A DNA stretch of 64,000 nucleotides from Neobacillus cucumis (GTDB taxonomy: Bacteria; Bacillota; Bacilli; Bacillales; Cytobacillaceae): contig NZ_PGVE01000035.1 in assembly GCF_002860255.1 (NCBI RefSeq), positions 62,001 through 126,000 on the forward strand. Reading direction: 5' to 3'. The notes under the pieces are model-generated. The model was not told the origin of the DNA, searched no databases, and saw only the letters and a list, made by a program, of their open reading frames with translations. This document shows positions 8,890 through 16,553 of the stretch, in pieces. The translations under genes and the position numbers were made by a program. Numbering within the stretch: position 1 is the first letter of the stretch; each line of letters starts with the position of its first letter.

Positions 8890-9249
8890 TTAAAGTGCGA
8901 ACTGACTAACTTCTTCCTTTATTTTTTCAATGATGCTTTTGCATTGATTTACAAGAGAGGCAGGGAAATTTTCACCTTCGCCATATTCCACACCATGTGG
9001 GTAATAATGTTTTCCTAAAAGCGGAGTGAGCAATTGAATCGTTGCTTTAAATGTATCCACATCACCCTCAACTGCAAAACCTTGAACGCGAAGATAAAAG
9101 ACACCTTCTTTTAGTTCAAATTTACGGTCATATGTAACCCGGTCATAATCCCATTGACCAGCCCGAACTAAACCATATTCATCCATTACGTCATCTAAAC
9201 GGTTTAAGTCCGCTTTTAGCTTCTCAATTCCAGTATTCTCGAATTTCAT
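8890..9249 (-). CDS. ylbA: YugN-like family protein YlbA
   Basis: This small soluble 119-residue protein matches the YugN-like family in length and in its pattern (MKFENTGIEKLKADL at the start, TYDRKFELKEGVFYLRVQGFA in the middle). No enzymatic motif is visible and the function is unknown. It is encoded against its neighbours, with AGGAGGGATTTAGA before its ATG. Position next to the CBS-domain gene matches the ylbA-ylbB order of B. subtilis, which is the basis for the symbol. Confidence 0.75.
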   Translation of the reverse strand: MKFENTGIEKLKADLNRLDDVMDEYGLVRAGQWDYDRVTYDRKFELKEGVFYLRVQGFAVEGDVDTFKATIQLLTPLLGKHYYPHGVEYGEGENFPASLVNQCKSIIEKIKEEVSQFAL

Positions 9250-9443
9250 TCTAAATCCCTCCTAAAAACAGTTGCCCTGCGCCTTTGTTCCTTAAATTGG
9301 TTAAAGCAAAAAAGAATTCATTTTAATAATAGTTGAAATTACAGCAACTTGCAATGAATAGATTTGTTGGAATAAAACCGTTTGCAATGGTAAAGCCTAT
9401 ACTATTGAAAAGGGGAATAAAAATACTTTGGAGGAAAAAAATT

Positions 9444-9878
9444 ATGGAAAAAATCCGTGATATTATGACAGACGAAATTGAGTGTTGTACTTTATTAGAT
9501 AATATCTTTGAAGTGGCTGTTAAGATGAAAGAACTTAATGTTGGAGCTATACCCATTGTTGATCAGGAAAAATTAGTGGGCATGATTACGGATCGTGATA
9601 TTGTGATTAGAGGGGTTGCTGAGAAGCATCCCGGTTCCACAAAGGTAGAAGATATTATGAGTAAAGAAATGGTAACGGTAAGTCCAGACACTTCATCCAG
9701 GGAAGCAGTAAAATTAATGGCAGATCACCAGATTCGCCGATTACCAGTAGTAGAAGATGGAAAATTAGTAGGAATTGTTTCCCTTGGGGATTTTGCTATT
9801 CGTGAACTAACAGATGATCAGGCTAAAGTCGCACTTACTGAGATTTCTGAACAAAACCAAAATAATGTTCAGCATTAA
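9444..9878 (+). CDS. ylbB: CBS-domain protein YlbB
   Basis: The protein is 144 residues and is almost entirely a CBS pair, a module that binds adenosine nucleotides as an energy or ligand sensor. The two repeats are visible as VGAIPIVDQEKLVGMITDRDIVIRG (in two parts) and IRRLPVVEDGKLVGIVSLGDFAIRE, each ending in the typical Asp. There is no attached catalytic or channel domain, so it probably acts through a partner. The start at 9444 is set by TGGAGG; upstream in-frame ATG codons lack such a site. Confidence 0.88.
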   Translation: MEKIRDIMTDEIECCTLLDNIFEVAVKMKELNVGAIPIVDQEKLVGMITDRDIVIRGVAEKHPGSTKVEDIMSKEMVTVSPDTSSREAVKLMADHQIRRLPVVEDGKLVGIVSLGDFAIRELTDDQAKVALTEISEQNQNNVQH

Positions 9879-9910
9879 AATTATTATATAAATATTAAGA
9901 TTTCTCAGTT

Positions 9911-9944
9911 AAAACAGGTACATCATGTGCCTGTTTTATTTTTA
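9911..9944 (+). terminator. Intrinsic terminator after ylbB
   Basis: AAAACAGGTAC and GTGCCTGTTTT form a stem with one wobble pair, followed by ATTTTT. Confidence 0.85.
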
Positions 9945-9980
9945 AAGTGTTAATAAATCAGACATTTTTGATAATGTCTC

Positions 9981-10008
9981 TTACTTATCAGGATTTAAAT
10001 GATATAAT
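9981..10008 (+). promoter_or_regulatory. Candidate promoter of ylbC
   Basis: A perfect TATAAT (10003-10008) sits 16 bp after a weak -35 TTACTT, about 50 bp before the ylbC start. Confidence 0.4.
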
Positions 10009-10055
10009 TATTTTATCAATACATATAATGATAGAAATTGTTATAGAGAGGGTGA

Positions 10056-11138
10056 GTGCCGCTGCGTACTCTAAGCAGAATCTTAATACTCTCAGTTGTT
10101 TTTCTAACAATTGGTTTTTACGTTAGTATAAATGATAAAAATGATGATAGTAAGGTACTGATAAAGGAAGATCATACGTCAGAAATGCAACCATCCATGC
10201 CGCAGGAATCCGGCAAACCAACTGGAAGTCAAACACCATTGGAAAAGCCAAAGGAAGGCCTGGCATTGTTCATTGGACAAGATGCTTCTAGTCTTGAAAA
10301 AGAGTTTGGAACACCGATAAGAATTGATGAATCTATGTTTGGCTATCAATGGTATATTTACAATCAGAACTATAACCGCTACTTTCAAGTAGGCGTCGAA
10401 AATAAGCGAGTGGTCACAATATTTGCACTAGGAGAAAGCTTAGATGTTGCTCCATTTGAAATTGGCCAGCCAGTTGAAGAAATATTTAATACGCAATTTT
10501 TTGATACCAACATAAACCTCGAATTAAATGGGAGCACCTATCGTTTTGAGCTAAATGATACGGATCTAAATCTTCGGCCAATGGTTCGTATGGGGGATAT
10601 TTACGTCCAGCTATATATTGATAAATTTACTGGTAATCTTTCAAGTGTGCGTTTTCTAGATGCTGAGACCTTGGTTAAACAACGTCCATATGAACTAGTT
10701 TATCGAGGGCAGCTGATCAAACCACCTGTACTAAGTGAGGATACGCTGAATTTGGTTGAACGAAGTACGGGACAGCAAATTTTTGATATCACCAATGCCC
10801 TAAGGATTAGGCATAAAGTAAAACCATTAATATGGGATGATAAAACGGCCGAGGCCGCTTTTGAACATAGCAGAGATATGGCTGAAAACAATGATTTTTC
10901 TCATACCTCAAAAAAATTCGGTGATTTGGCTAATCGCTTAAAAACAGCAAAAGTTGCATACCAAACAGCCGGAGAAAATATTGCAGCAAACTATACAGAT
11001 GGACCTGCCGTAGTAGAAGGCTGGCTAAATAGTAAAGGACATCGAGATTCTCTATTAAGTAAAGAGTACTCTCATCTTGGGGTAGGGGTTTACGATAAGT
11101 ACTATACACAAAACTTTATCCGTAAAGCAGATCATTAA
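10056..11138 (+). CDS. ylbC: CAP/SCP-domain secreted protein YlbC
   Basis: The protein has about 360 residues: an N-terminal signal anchor, a polar Pro/Gln/Ser-rich linker, a CAP-associated N-terminal domain (about 70-210), and a C-terminal CAP (SCP) domain with ITNALRIRHKVKPLIWDD, HSRDMAENNDFSHTS, AGENIA and GHRDSLL. CAP domains occur in secreted proteins; the function in Bacillus is unknown. The start is uncertain. The GTG at 10056 is only a few bases from the GAGAGGGTGA ribosome site, while a CTG two codons later (10062) has ideal spacing and begins the protein as in close homologues. Confidence 0.87.
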   Translation: MPLRTLSRILILSVVFLTIGFYVSINDKNDDSKVLIKEDHTSEMQPSMPQESGKPTGSQTPLEKPKEGLALFIGQDASSLEKEFGTPIRIDESMFGYQWYIYNQNYNRYFQVGVENKRVVTIFALGESLDVAPFEIGQPVEEIFNTQFFDTNINLELNGSTYRFELNDTDLNLRPMVRMGDIYVQLYIDKFTGNLSSVRFLDAETLVKQRPYELVYRGQLIKPPVLSEDTLNLVERSTGQQIFDITNALRIRHKVKPLIWDDKTAEAAFEHSRDMAENNDFSHTSKKFGDLANRLKTAKVAYQTAGENIAANYTDGPAVVEGWLNSKGHRDSLLSKEYSHLGVGVYDKYYTQNFIRKADH

Positions 11139-11148
11139 AACAAAGAAA

Positions 11149-11167
11149 AGGTGACATTTGGTCACCT
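11149..11167 (+). repeat. Hairpin AGGTGACATTTGGTCACCT, left copy
   Basis: The sequence is an imperfect palindrome with 7-bp arms around ATTTG, directly after ylbC. A near-identical copy (18 of 19 bases, same orientation) lies at 11495-11513. The two bracket the repeat element at 11305-11438. Confidence 0.75.
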
Positions 11168-11170
11168 CAG

Positions 11171-11210
11171 ATTGCTGAGAAAGGGAATTTTCTCGGCAAT
11201 TTTTTATTTT
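11171..11210 (+). terminator. Intrinsic terminator after ylbC
   Basis: ATTGCTGAGAAA pairs with TTTCTCGGCAAT (one G-U) around GGGAA and is followed by TTTTTATTTT. Confidence 0.88.
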
Positions 11211-11304
11211 GTCTTTTAAATTACGATTATTTGTTGTTTCTGCTAACTGGCACTTTTACCTTATTTTAACTATTTATTGAGTTGACAGTCTTTATTAATA
11301 CTCT

Positions 11305-11438
11305 CTGTTGATTGGAGCGGAAGGCGCGAAGACTCCAGCGGGAGTACGGGGCAGGGGAGACCCCGCAGGAGCGTAAGCGACGAGGAGGCTCCCCGTCACG
11401 CCCGCGGAAAGCGAAGCGCTTGGAGCGCAAATCAACAG
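11305..11438. repeat. 134-bp GC-rich interspersed repeat with terminal inverted repeats
   Basis: The element begins CTGTTGATT and ends AATCAACAG, an exact 9-bp terminal inverted repeat. The interior is far more GC-rich than its surroundings and full of short stems (ACTCC/GGGAGT; GGGG/CCCC). I recognise the pattern (GGAGCGGAAGGCGCGAAGAC at the left, GCGGAAAGCGAAGCGC at the right) as a non-coding repeat seen in many copies in Bacillus-like genomes. It has no coding capacity and lies between convergent terminators, a safe site for a mobile non-autonomous or folded element. Confidence 0.8.
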
Positions 11439-11462
11439 ACTTGTTGCAAAGCCCTAAACATT

Positions 11463-11492
11463 AAAAAGGCTACCGAAAGTACTTCGACAGCC
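11463..11492 (-). terminator. Intrinsic terminator for the minus-strand thioesterase operon
   Basis: Read on the minus strand, GGCT and AGCC with inner CGAA/TTCG form a stem-loop followed by TTTTT. It lies just past the stop codon of the gene at 11508-11867. Confidence 0.75.
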
Positions 11493-11494
11493 TG

Positions 11495-11513
11495 AGGTGA
11501 TATTTGGTCACCT
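11495..11513 (+). repeat. Hairpin AGGTGATATTTGGTCACCT, right copy
   Basis: This is the second copy of the hairpin at 11149-11167, with one base difference. It overlaps the stop codon of the minus-strand gene that follows. Confidence 0.75.
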
Positions 11514-11867
11514 TTTCTCATTTACCCATTGATTAAATAAAAAATTGTTCCCTTCCCAGCTGCCGTATAAGTGAATGGTTTCACCAATGGTAAAAGTGTC
11601 TTTTTTTCTGTCTTGGGTAAGAGGAGTTCTTTTTATGGCATTGATTACTTTGGTGCTGGTTTGAAGCTTAATGGTTTGAACATATATGTAGCGATGGTAA
11701 TAGAATTTCTGTGTTTCTTCTACAATACCTTTAATTTCCCCGGATACAACCGCTTCTTGACGCACCTCCCCAACTTCCAGCCATTTTCTTTCTTGCTCTT
11801 TCCTTTCTTTTCTCGTCAACCAAAAAAAATAAAGGCAAATGATTGGAACGACTATGGCGGTAACCAT
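11508..11867 (-). CDS. Unknown small membrane-anchored protein
   Basis: I do not recognise this 119-residue protein. It has one N-terminal membrane helix (residues 2-17), a strongly charged RKERKEQERK stretch on its cytoplasmic side, then about 95 residues of alternating hydrophobic pattern (GEIKGIVEE, RYIYVQTIKL, FTIGETIHLYGSWEG) that looks like a small beta-barrel such as an OB fold. It starts 16 nt after the thioesterase stop codon with GGGGG upstream, so the two are probably co-transcribed. NfeD- or DUF-type membrane OB proteins are possible relatives; this is inference. Confidence 0.6.
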   Translation of the reverse strand: MVTAIVVPIICLYFFWLTRKERKEQERKWLEVGEVRQEAVVSGEIKGIVEETQKFYYHRYIYVQTIKLQTSTKVINAIKRTPLTQDRKKDTFTIGETIHLYGSWEGNNFLFNQWVNEKR

Positions 11868-11883
11868 ACAGATTAAACGCCCC

Positions 11884-12369
11884 CTATGGTTTCTTTATCA
11901 TAAAGAAGGTCCCTGTGGCATGGGCGATCTTTTTTCCATCACTGCGGTAAGCCTCACCAGAAATAACCATTGTCTTAGTACCTTGATGAATCACCTCAGC
12001 TCTACACCGGAGTGTATCCCCGATTCCAGGAGCAATATAATGAATATTTAATTGATTGGTTACTGCACCATAACCTTCTGGCAGTAAACGATTTGCCAAT
12101 ACACCCATACTAGTATCTAACACAGTTGCGGTAATCCCACCGTGAACAATATCTAAATTATTATGAATCATTGGGCTTATAGGGATTGTAATTTCGCAGG
12201 AATCTTGTTCAAACCTTGGTTCCATATGGAGGATTCCATCAATATAAGTGCGCCTGTTTAGATGAATCTTATTTTGAACACCTTCAAGCAGCTGTTTAAT
12301 GACAAGGAGGTCTTCTTCAGATCCATTTGCAAGACAGTTTTCTAATAAATGACGTAATTCTTCATTCAT
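11884..12369 (-). CDS. PaaI-type hotdog thioesterase
   Basis: This 161-residue protein has the hotdog thioesterase pattern: NLDIVHGGITATVLDTSMG with the HGG motif and the catalytic Asp on the central helix, then strands VTNQLNIHYIAPG and LRCRAEVIHQGTKTMVISGEAY. Such enzymes hydrolyse acyl- or aryl-CoA thioesters; the acyl group cannot be told. The N-terminal 40 residues are an extra helical segment. I chose the ATG with AGAGG upstream rather than in-frame starts further upstream. It forms a two-gene minus-strand unit with the small membrane protein downstream. Confidence 0.82.
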   Translation of the reverse strand: MNEELRHLLENCLANGSEEDLLVIKQLLEGVQNKIHLNRRTYIDGILHMEPRFEQDSCEITIPISPMIHNNLDIVHGGITATVLDTSMGVLANRLLPEGYGAVTNQLNIHYIAPGIGDTLRCRAEVIHQGTKTMVISGEAYRSDGKKIAHATGTFFMIKKP

Positions 12370-12516
12370 ATTTTTACCTCTTTCATTACTTATCTGTAGC
12401 CATCTTACCACTAAGTGGGAGATTAATAAATTATTTAAGTGCGATTTCGTTTCACATTTCATCCTCTTATACATATTGTATTATTGGCGATTACTATGGG
12501 CAGAGGTGAGAAGAAA

Positions 12517-12930
12517 ATGACGCAAAAAAAATTGCATCCTTCCGTGCTCCAATTTAAAGAATTTGTAAAAAATAATCCTAAAATCATTAAAGAAGTTCGA
12601 AGTGGAAAGGCGACCTGGCAGGAATTATATGAGGATTGGTATTTGTTAGGGGAAGAGGATAAACGCTGGGAAGCGATGGGGTCTGATAAGGAATCAGATT
12701 CATCGAAAACTGAACAAGATTCCAAAGGCGATTGGCTATCCAATATCATGGGGATGGTAAAAAAAATGGATCCTAATCAAATGCAAGGTCATATCAATAA
12801 CTTAAGTCAAGCATTAGGGGCGATCCAAGGCGTTATCTCCCAATTTCAAGGTGGAAATGTTAACTCTGTTTCTGGACCATTAAAGCCGCAAGAAGGGCCA
12901 AAGCATCCATTTGTTTTTCGAAAAGATTAA
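12517..12930 (+). CDS. ylbD: Spore-coat-associated protein YlbD
   Basis: This 137-residue acidic, soluble protein has the YlbD pattern: LHPSVLQFKEFVKNNPKIIKEVRSGK at the N-terminus (in two parts), a WQELYEDWYLLGEEDKRW segment and a polar tail. YlbD is listed as a putative coat protein in B. subtilis; its molecular role is not known. AGAGGTGAG before the ATG fixes the start, and an upstream ATG in the same frame has no ribosome site. It is followed closely by ylbE. Confidence 0.85.
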   Translation: MTQKKLHPSVLQFKEFVKNNPKIIKEVRSGKATWQELYEDWYLLGEEDKRWEAMGSDKESDSSKTEQDSKGDWLSNIMGMVKKMDPNQMQGHINNLSQALGAIQGVISQFQGGNVNSVSGPLKPQEGPKHPFVFRKD

Positions 12931-12953
12931 AAAGGGAAAGGGACCATTAAACC

Positions 12954-13193
12954 ATGCGAAGAGATGTACTAGATTATTTAGAACGTCAAAAGGATTTAAA
13001 ACAATTTATTCGAGAACAGCCTTTATGGTATAGAAAGCTTACAAGAAACCCTTATGATTTACAATCGCTAGAAATTGCTTCGTTACACCATTATAAAAAG
13101 ACTATTCCACACCAAGTCGAGAAATTTTCTAATAGCGTACAAATGGCTTCAATGATGTATCATATGTTTCAGGCTATGAAAACACAAGGTTAG
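12954..13193 (+). CDS. ylbE: YlbE-like protein
   Basis: This 79-residue conserved Bacillus protein has the family core RRDVLDYLERQKDLKQFIRE followed by QPLWYRKLTRNP, with a helical C-terminus. The function is unknown. It is 23 nt downstream of ylbD, presumably in the same operon, and is followed by a terminator. Confidence 0.85.
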   Translation: MRRDVLDYLERQKDLKQFIREQPLWYRKLTRNPYDLQSLEIASLHHYKKTIPHQVEKFSNSVQMASMMYHMFQAMKTQG

Positions 13194-13195
13194 CG

Positions 13196-13231
13196 AAAAG
13201 ACCACATTTTTTAATTTGTGGCCTTTTTTAT
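13196..13231 (+). terminator. Intrinsic terminator after ylbE
   Basis: AAGACCACA and TGTGGCCTT form a stem with one A-C mismatch, followed by TTTTTT. Confidence 0.8.
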
Positions 13232-13296
13232 GCTTTTTTATGAATCGACTAAAAAAGGAAAAGGAGGCAAACAATACACCAAAAGGAGTGATAGTA

Positions 13297-13725
13297 TTGA
13301 AAGGAATCAAACAACTGTATGTTCTGATATTTTTCATCCTTTTAGCTTCGGGCTGTCAGAGGGAAATCACGAAACCTGAGATAAAACCAAAATTTATTAA
13401 TATATATCAATCCTCGGTGTCGGTGTTTCATCAAGACGATAACGAAATTCCTTCACTATTTGTAAAACATGAAATTAAAGGAAATCAAATCTACATTGAG
13501 TGCCTAGTTACCGGAATCAGCTTTCGAAATCGAGAGCGTTCGAAGCAAAAGATTGGTAAAATGCAGGTCTGGGTGGATGGGAAAAAAAGTAGAGAGATTA
13601 CCTCCGCTGCTTTTATTATTAAAGGTCTCTCACCAGGTAAGCACAAGCTTAAGCTTGAAATTGTGAAGCTAAATAATGAGCCATATGGATTATCAAAAGA
13701 AATTATGGTAAATATCCCTAGGTAA
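13297..13725 (+). CDS. Small lipoprotein of unknown function
   Basis: This 142-residue protein has an N-terminal type II signal (basic start, hydrophobic YVLIFFILLA, lipobox LASGC), predicting a Cys-anchored lipoprotein on the outer face of the membrane. The mature part is a basic beta-rich domain with a KGLSPGKHKLKLEIVKLNNEP motif, like an immunoglobulin-type fold. I do not recognise the family. The TTG start at 13297 has AAAGGAG 8 nt upstream; the in-frame ATG codons further upstream lie in the ylbE terminator region. Confidence 0.7.
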   Translation: MKGIKQLYVLIFFILLASGCQREITKPEIKPKFINIYQSSVSVFHQDDNEIPSLFVKHEIKGNQIYIECLVTGISFRNRERSKQKIGKMQVWVDGKKSREITSAAFIIKGLSPGKHKLKLEIVKLNNEPYGLSKEIMVNIPR

Positions 13726-13784
13726 CAGGATTTTTCGCTTTCTCTTAACATATATGTTAAAATATCCTTGGAGGTGGGCGATAG

Positions 13785-14216
13785 ATGCTTGCTACTTTAG
13801 AAAGAATTGAGCTGTTGGAATACGCTGAAGATCTAGCGAACATGGTCTTAAAGTCTGAAATAGTCGAACAATATCAAATTTGTTTATATAAAATGCAAAG
13901 CAACAAAGAAACACAGCGTAAAATAAAACGATTTGCGAGCCTGAAGGATCTTTATGAGGAGGTACAGCGCTTTGGCAAATACCATCCAGACTATAAAAGA
14001 GTAATGATGCAAATTCGTGAAGCAAAACGGGATATGGATTTAGATCTGCTTGTAGCAGAGTTCAAGCTGGCTGAAAATGATTTGCAGACTCTTTTGGATG
14101 AGATTAGTAAATTAATTGGGGGAGCAGTTTCCGAACATGTCAAGGTACCTACTGGAAATCCCTTCTTTGAAACTGGTCATGGATGTGGCAGTGGCGGAAG
14201 CTGCGGATGCAGTTAA
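13785..14216 (+). CDS. ylbF: Y-complex subunit YlbF (RicF)
   Basis: This 143-residue alpha-helical protein of the YlbF/YmcA family, with YmcA (RicA) and YaaT (RicT), forms the complex needed for maturation of polycistronic mRNAs by RNase Y and, in B. subtilis, for sporulation, competence and biofilm. The C-terminal tail has clustered cysteines (GHGCGSGGSCGCS), matching the part of RicF that helps to hold an iron-sulfur cluster. The helical core RKIKRFASLKDLYEEVQRFG is visible. A strong terminator follows, so it is likely a separate unit from ylbG. Confidence 0.92.
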   Translation: MLATLERIELLEYAEDLANMVLKSEIVEQYQICLYKMQSNKETQRKIKRFASLKDLYEEVQRFGKYHPDYKRVMMQIREAKRDMDLDLLVAEFKLAENDLQTLLDEISKLIGGAVSEHVKVPTGNPFFETGHGCGSGGSCGCS

Positions 14217-14218
14217 GC

Positions 14219-14256
14219 ATAAAAAATCAGCTTTTTAAAAAGCTGATTTTTTATTT
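14219..14256 (+). terminator. Intrinsic terminator after ylbF
   Basis: AAAAAATCAGCTTTT pairs with AAAAGCTGATTTTTT and is followed by more T. Confidence 0.92.
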
Positions 14257-14359
14257 TTTCTTATTAATAGCATATTATGATAAAAAGTTTGAATTGAAAA
14301 ACAACGTTTTGATGTGCTAGACTTATTTAAAATGATGGTTTTGCTGAAGGGGAATAAGA

Positions 14360-14635
14360 ATGTTTGTTCAAAGACAGGGACTTGTTGTTTGGCTTTACTC
14401 TTTAAAACAGGCAAAAATGCTAAGACGTTTCGGAAATGTTCATTATGTTTCGAAAAAACTAAAATATGTTGTGTTATATTGTAATCAAGATGAAGTAGAA
14501 GGCATTACGGAAAAGTTAAATTCATTTTCATTTGTGAAGAAAGTAGAACCATCGTATAAACCATTTTTGAGAATGGAATATGAGAATTCTGCCCCAGATA
14601 AAGCCAAGGAATATGATTATAAGATGGGAATATAA
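14360..14635 (+). CDS. ylbG: DUF2129 protein YlbG
   Basis: This 91-residue protein of the conserved Firmicutes family DUF2129 has the motif [27 protein letters not shown] (in two overlapping parts) and [16 protein letters not shown]. It is cytoplasmic, lacks catalytic motifs, and its function is unknown. The ATG has AAGGGG upstream. Confidence 0.9.
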   Translation: MFVQRQGLVVWLYSLKQAKMLRRFGNVHYVSKKLKYVVLYCNQDEVEGITEKLNSFSFVKKVEPSYKPFLRMEYENSAPDKAKEYDYKMGI

Positions 14636-14668
14636 AAGGTGGGGGAACAGTCCCTCACCTTCTTTTTA
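14636..14668 (+). terminator. Terminator after ylbG
   Basis: AAGGTGGGGGA and TCCCTCACCTT form a stem with one mismatch, followed by CTTTTTATT. It lies between convergent genes and touches the stop codon of the minus-strand gene. Confidence 0.85.
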
Positions 14669-15055
14669 TTGCAACGGTAAAATATAATGGTTTAACCTTA
14701 AAATACCAATGAGGTACTGGTAATACAGTTCCTTTTCATTAAAAATAACTGATGGTTTTACCGAGAGTTCAATTATTTGTTTTCCAAGGGATTCAGCGGT
14801 TTGGGTAAACAGATCGAACCTTTTATTTGACATCATATTTGGATTAGGAATACCTTCACGGCAAATATAAAGTGCTTGGAATTTACCTGGGTCAGTTGGT
14901 TTTAAAACGACAACTAAAGAAGTCATATCCTTATTACCGATTTTGGTGTGCAGTGCTATCATATGCTGAAGCCGGTGTTGATTTGCATTGGCAAGTTCAA
15001 TTAGTTCATAAATATCGGAATAGCCTTCACCTAATTCTATAAAACGCTGTATCAA
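14666..15055 (-). CDS. Uncharacterised conserved Bacillus protein (DUF7147-like)
   Basis: This 129-residue soluble protein is predicted alpha/beta. It begins MIQRFIELGEGYSDIYELIELA and contains SLVVVLKPTDPGKFQALYICREG. Homologues in Bacillus have sometimes been labelled methylthioribose kinase, but the protein is far too short for that and has no ATP-binding motif, so I do not accept the label. It opposes ylbG and shares the 3' region with its terminator. Confidence 0.7.
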   Translation of the reverse strand: MIQRFIELGEGYSDIYELIELANANQHRLQHMIALHTKIGNKDMTSLVVVLKPTDPGKFQALYICREGIPNPNMMSNKRFDLFTQTAESLGKQIIELSVKPSVIFNEKELYYQYLIGILRLNHYILPLQ

Positions 15056-15117
15056 TTAACATTCTCCTTTAAAAACTTAATTCAATCCTACTTTATCATT
15101 TATTTAAATTTTGATAA

Positions 15118-15151
15118 ATAAAAAAAACCCTGCAGACATAATCTGCAGGGT
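15118..15151 (-). terminator. Intrinsic terminator on the minus strand
   Basis: ACCCTGCAGA and TCTGCAGGGT form a perfect 10-bp stem with a 5-nt loop; on the minus strand it is followed by TTTTTTTATTT. No protein-coding gene on that strand ends here. Confidence 0.85.
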
Positions 15152-15275
15152 CCTTCTATATCCTAAAGCTTAGGATAGAAGGCAAAGGGAGAGGAGAAAC
15201 CGGAGGAAGAACTTATGGGGAAACGTAAGTCTTCTCCGCGGTTGGCAACAACATCCTCGAATTGATGTTGTTAAT
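15118..15275 (-). ncRNA. Candidate structured small RNA (four hairpins, C-rich motifs)
   Basis: Read on the minus strand, this stretch folds into AACAACATC/GATGTTGTT (15272-15247), a long bulged stem at 15242-15198 whose loop carries UUUCCCC, an unpaired UUUCUCCUCUCCCUUU linker, a 14-bp bulged stem at 15182-15152, and a terminator stem at 15151-15127 followed by eight U-rich bases. C-rich single-stranded motifs that can pair with ribosome-binding sites are a hallmark of trans-acting sRNAs in Gram-positive bacteria. No good promoter was found, and no coding sequence fits, so this is a candidate only. Confidence 0.5.
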
Positions 15276-15444
15276 AATATTATCCCCACAATGAAAAAGC
15301 TTATACGTCTTTTTTATAAATTTTCCTATTAGATGAACAATGTGGATTAAAAGTGAAAAGATACTCATAACAGATTGTCTTTTTTACAAATTATGATAGG
15401 ATGTATTAAGAAAAATGATTTTCGAAAAATGTGGTGATCTGTCG

Positions 15445-16005
15445 ATGAGAGTGGTTTCAGGTGTATGTAAGGGAAGACCGCTTAAAGCTGTCCCAGGAAA
15501 TACTACACGTCCGACAACGGATAAAGTGAAGGAAGCCTTGTTTAATATGATTGGGCCTTATTTCGATGGCGGGACCGGTCTAGATCTATTTGCAGGCAGC
15601 GGAGGATTAGGTATTGAGGGACTTAGCCGAGGTTTAGAAAAGGTTATTTTTGTAGACCGAGAGTCCAAGGCAATTCATGTCATCCAAGAAAATTTAAAGG
15701 CATGTAAATTTGAAGAGAAAACAGAAGTCTATCGTAATGATGCAGATAGAGCGGTAAAGGCCCTTATAAAAAGAGGTATTACGTTTGATTACATATTTTT
15801 AGATCCGCCTTATAAAAAACAGCAGCTAGTCAGCCTGATGGAAAAAATGGACCAACAGGAATTAGTAAAAGAGAATGGCATTATTGTTTGTGAACATAGC
15901 TTTGATGTGGAATTACCTCAAACAGTAGGCCGTTTTAATCAGATAAAACATGAAAAGTATGGGATTATTGCTGTAACGATTTATTCCAATAGCAGCAATA
16001 AGTAA
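15445..16005 (+). CDS. rsmD: 16S rRNA (guanine966-N2)-methyltransferase RsmD (YlbH)
   Basis: RsmD methylates G966 of 16S rRNA with S-adenosylmethionine. The 186-residue protein shows the entry motif MRVVSG..KGRPLKAVPG, the TRPTTDKVKEALFNMI segment, the SAM-binding loop LDLFAGSGGLGIE and the catalytic DPPY (FLDPPYKK). The ATG at 15445 was chosen because homologues begin at this point and GGTGAT precedes it. Stop and the coaD ribosome site overlap, so the two genes form an operon, as in B. subtilis. Confidence 0.94.
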   Translation: MRVVSGVCKGRPLKAVPGNTTRPTTDKVKEALFNMIGPYFDGGTGLDLFAGSGGLGIEGLSRGLEKVIFVDRESKAIHVIQENLKACKFEEKTEVYRNDADRAVKALIKRGITFDYIFLDPPYKKQQLVSLMEKMDQQELVKENGIIVCEHSFDVELPQTVGRFNQIKHEKYGIIAVTIYSNSSNK

Positions 16006-16500
<495 letters not shown>

Positions 16501-16553
16501 AAATAGCGTAAGCGCCTTCTGCTAATGATGAACTCAATCTTCTAAGAATACAT

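Noticed and set aside
8862..8909. Short reading frame of 15 codons behind AAGGAGGG, after the acetyltransferase gene
   Set aside because: It is formed by the palindromic hairpin and ends inside the convergent ylbA region; too short and without a known counterpart.
14666..15055. Methylthioribose kinase label for the minus-strand gene
   Set aside because: The protein is only 129 residues and has no kinase motif.
15215..15265. 16-codon plus-strand frame starting ATGGGGAAACG with GGAGGAAG upstream
   Set aside because: It lies in the long hairpin of the candidate minus-strand RNA. The ribosome site is part of the stem, and there is no homologue I know; the RNA structure explains the sequence better.
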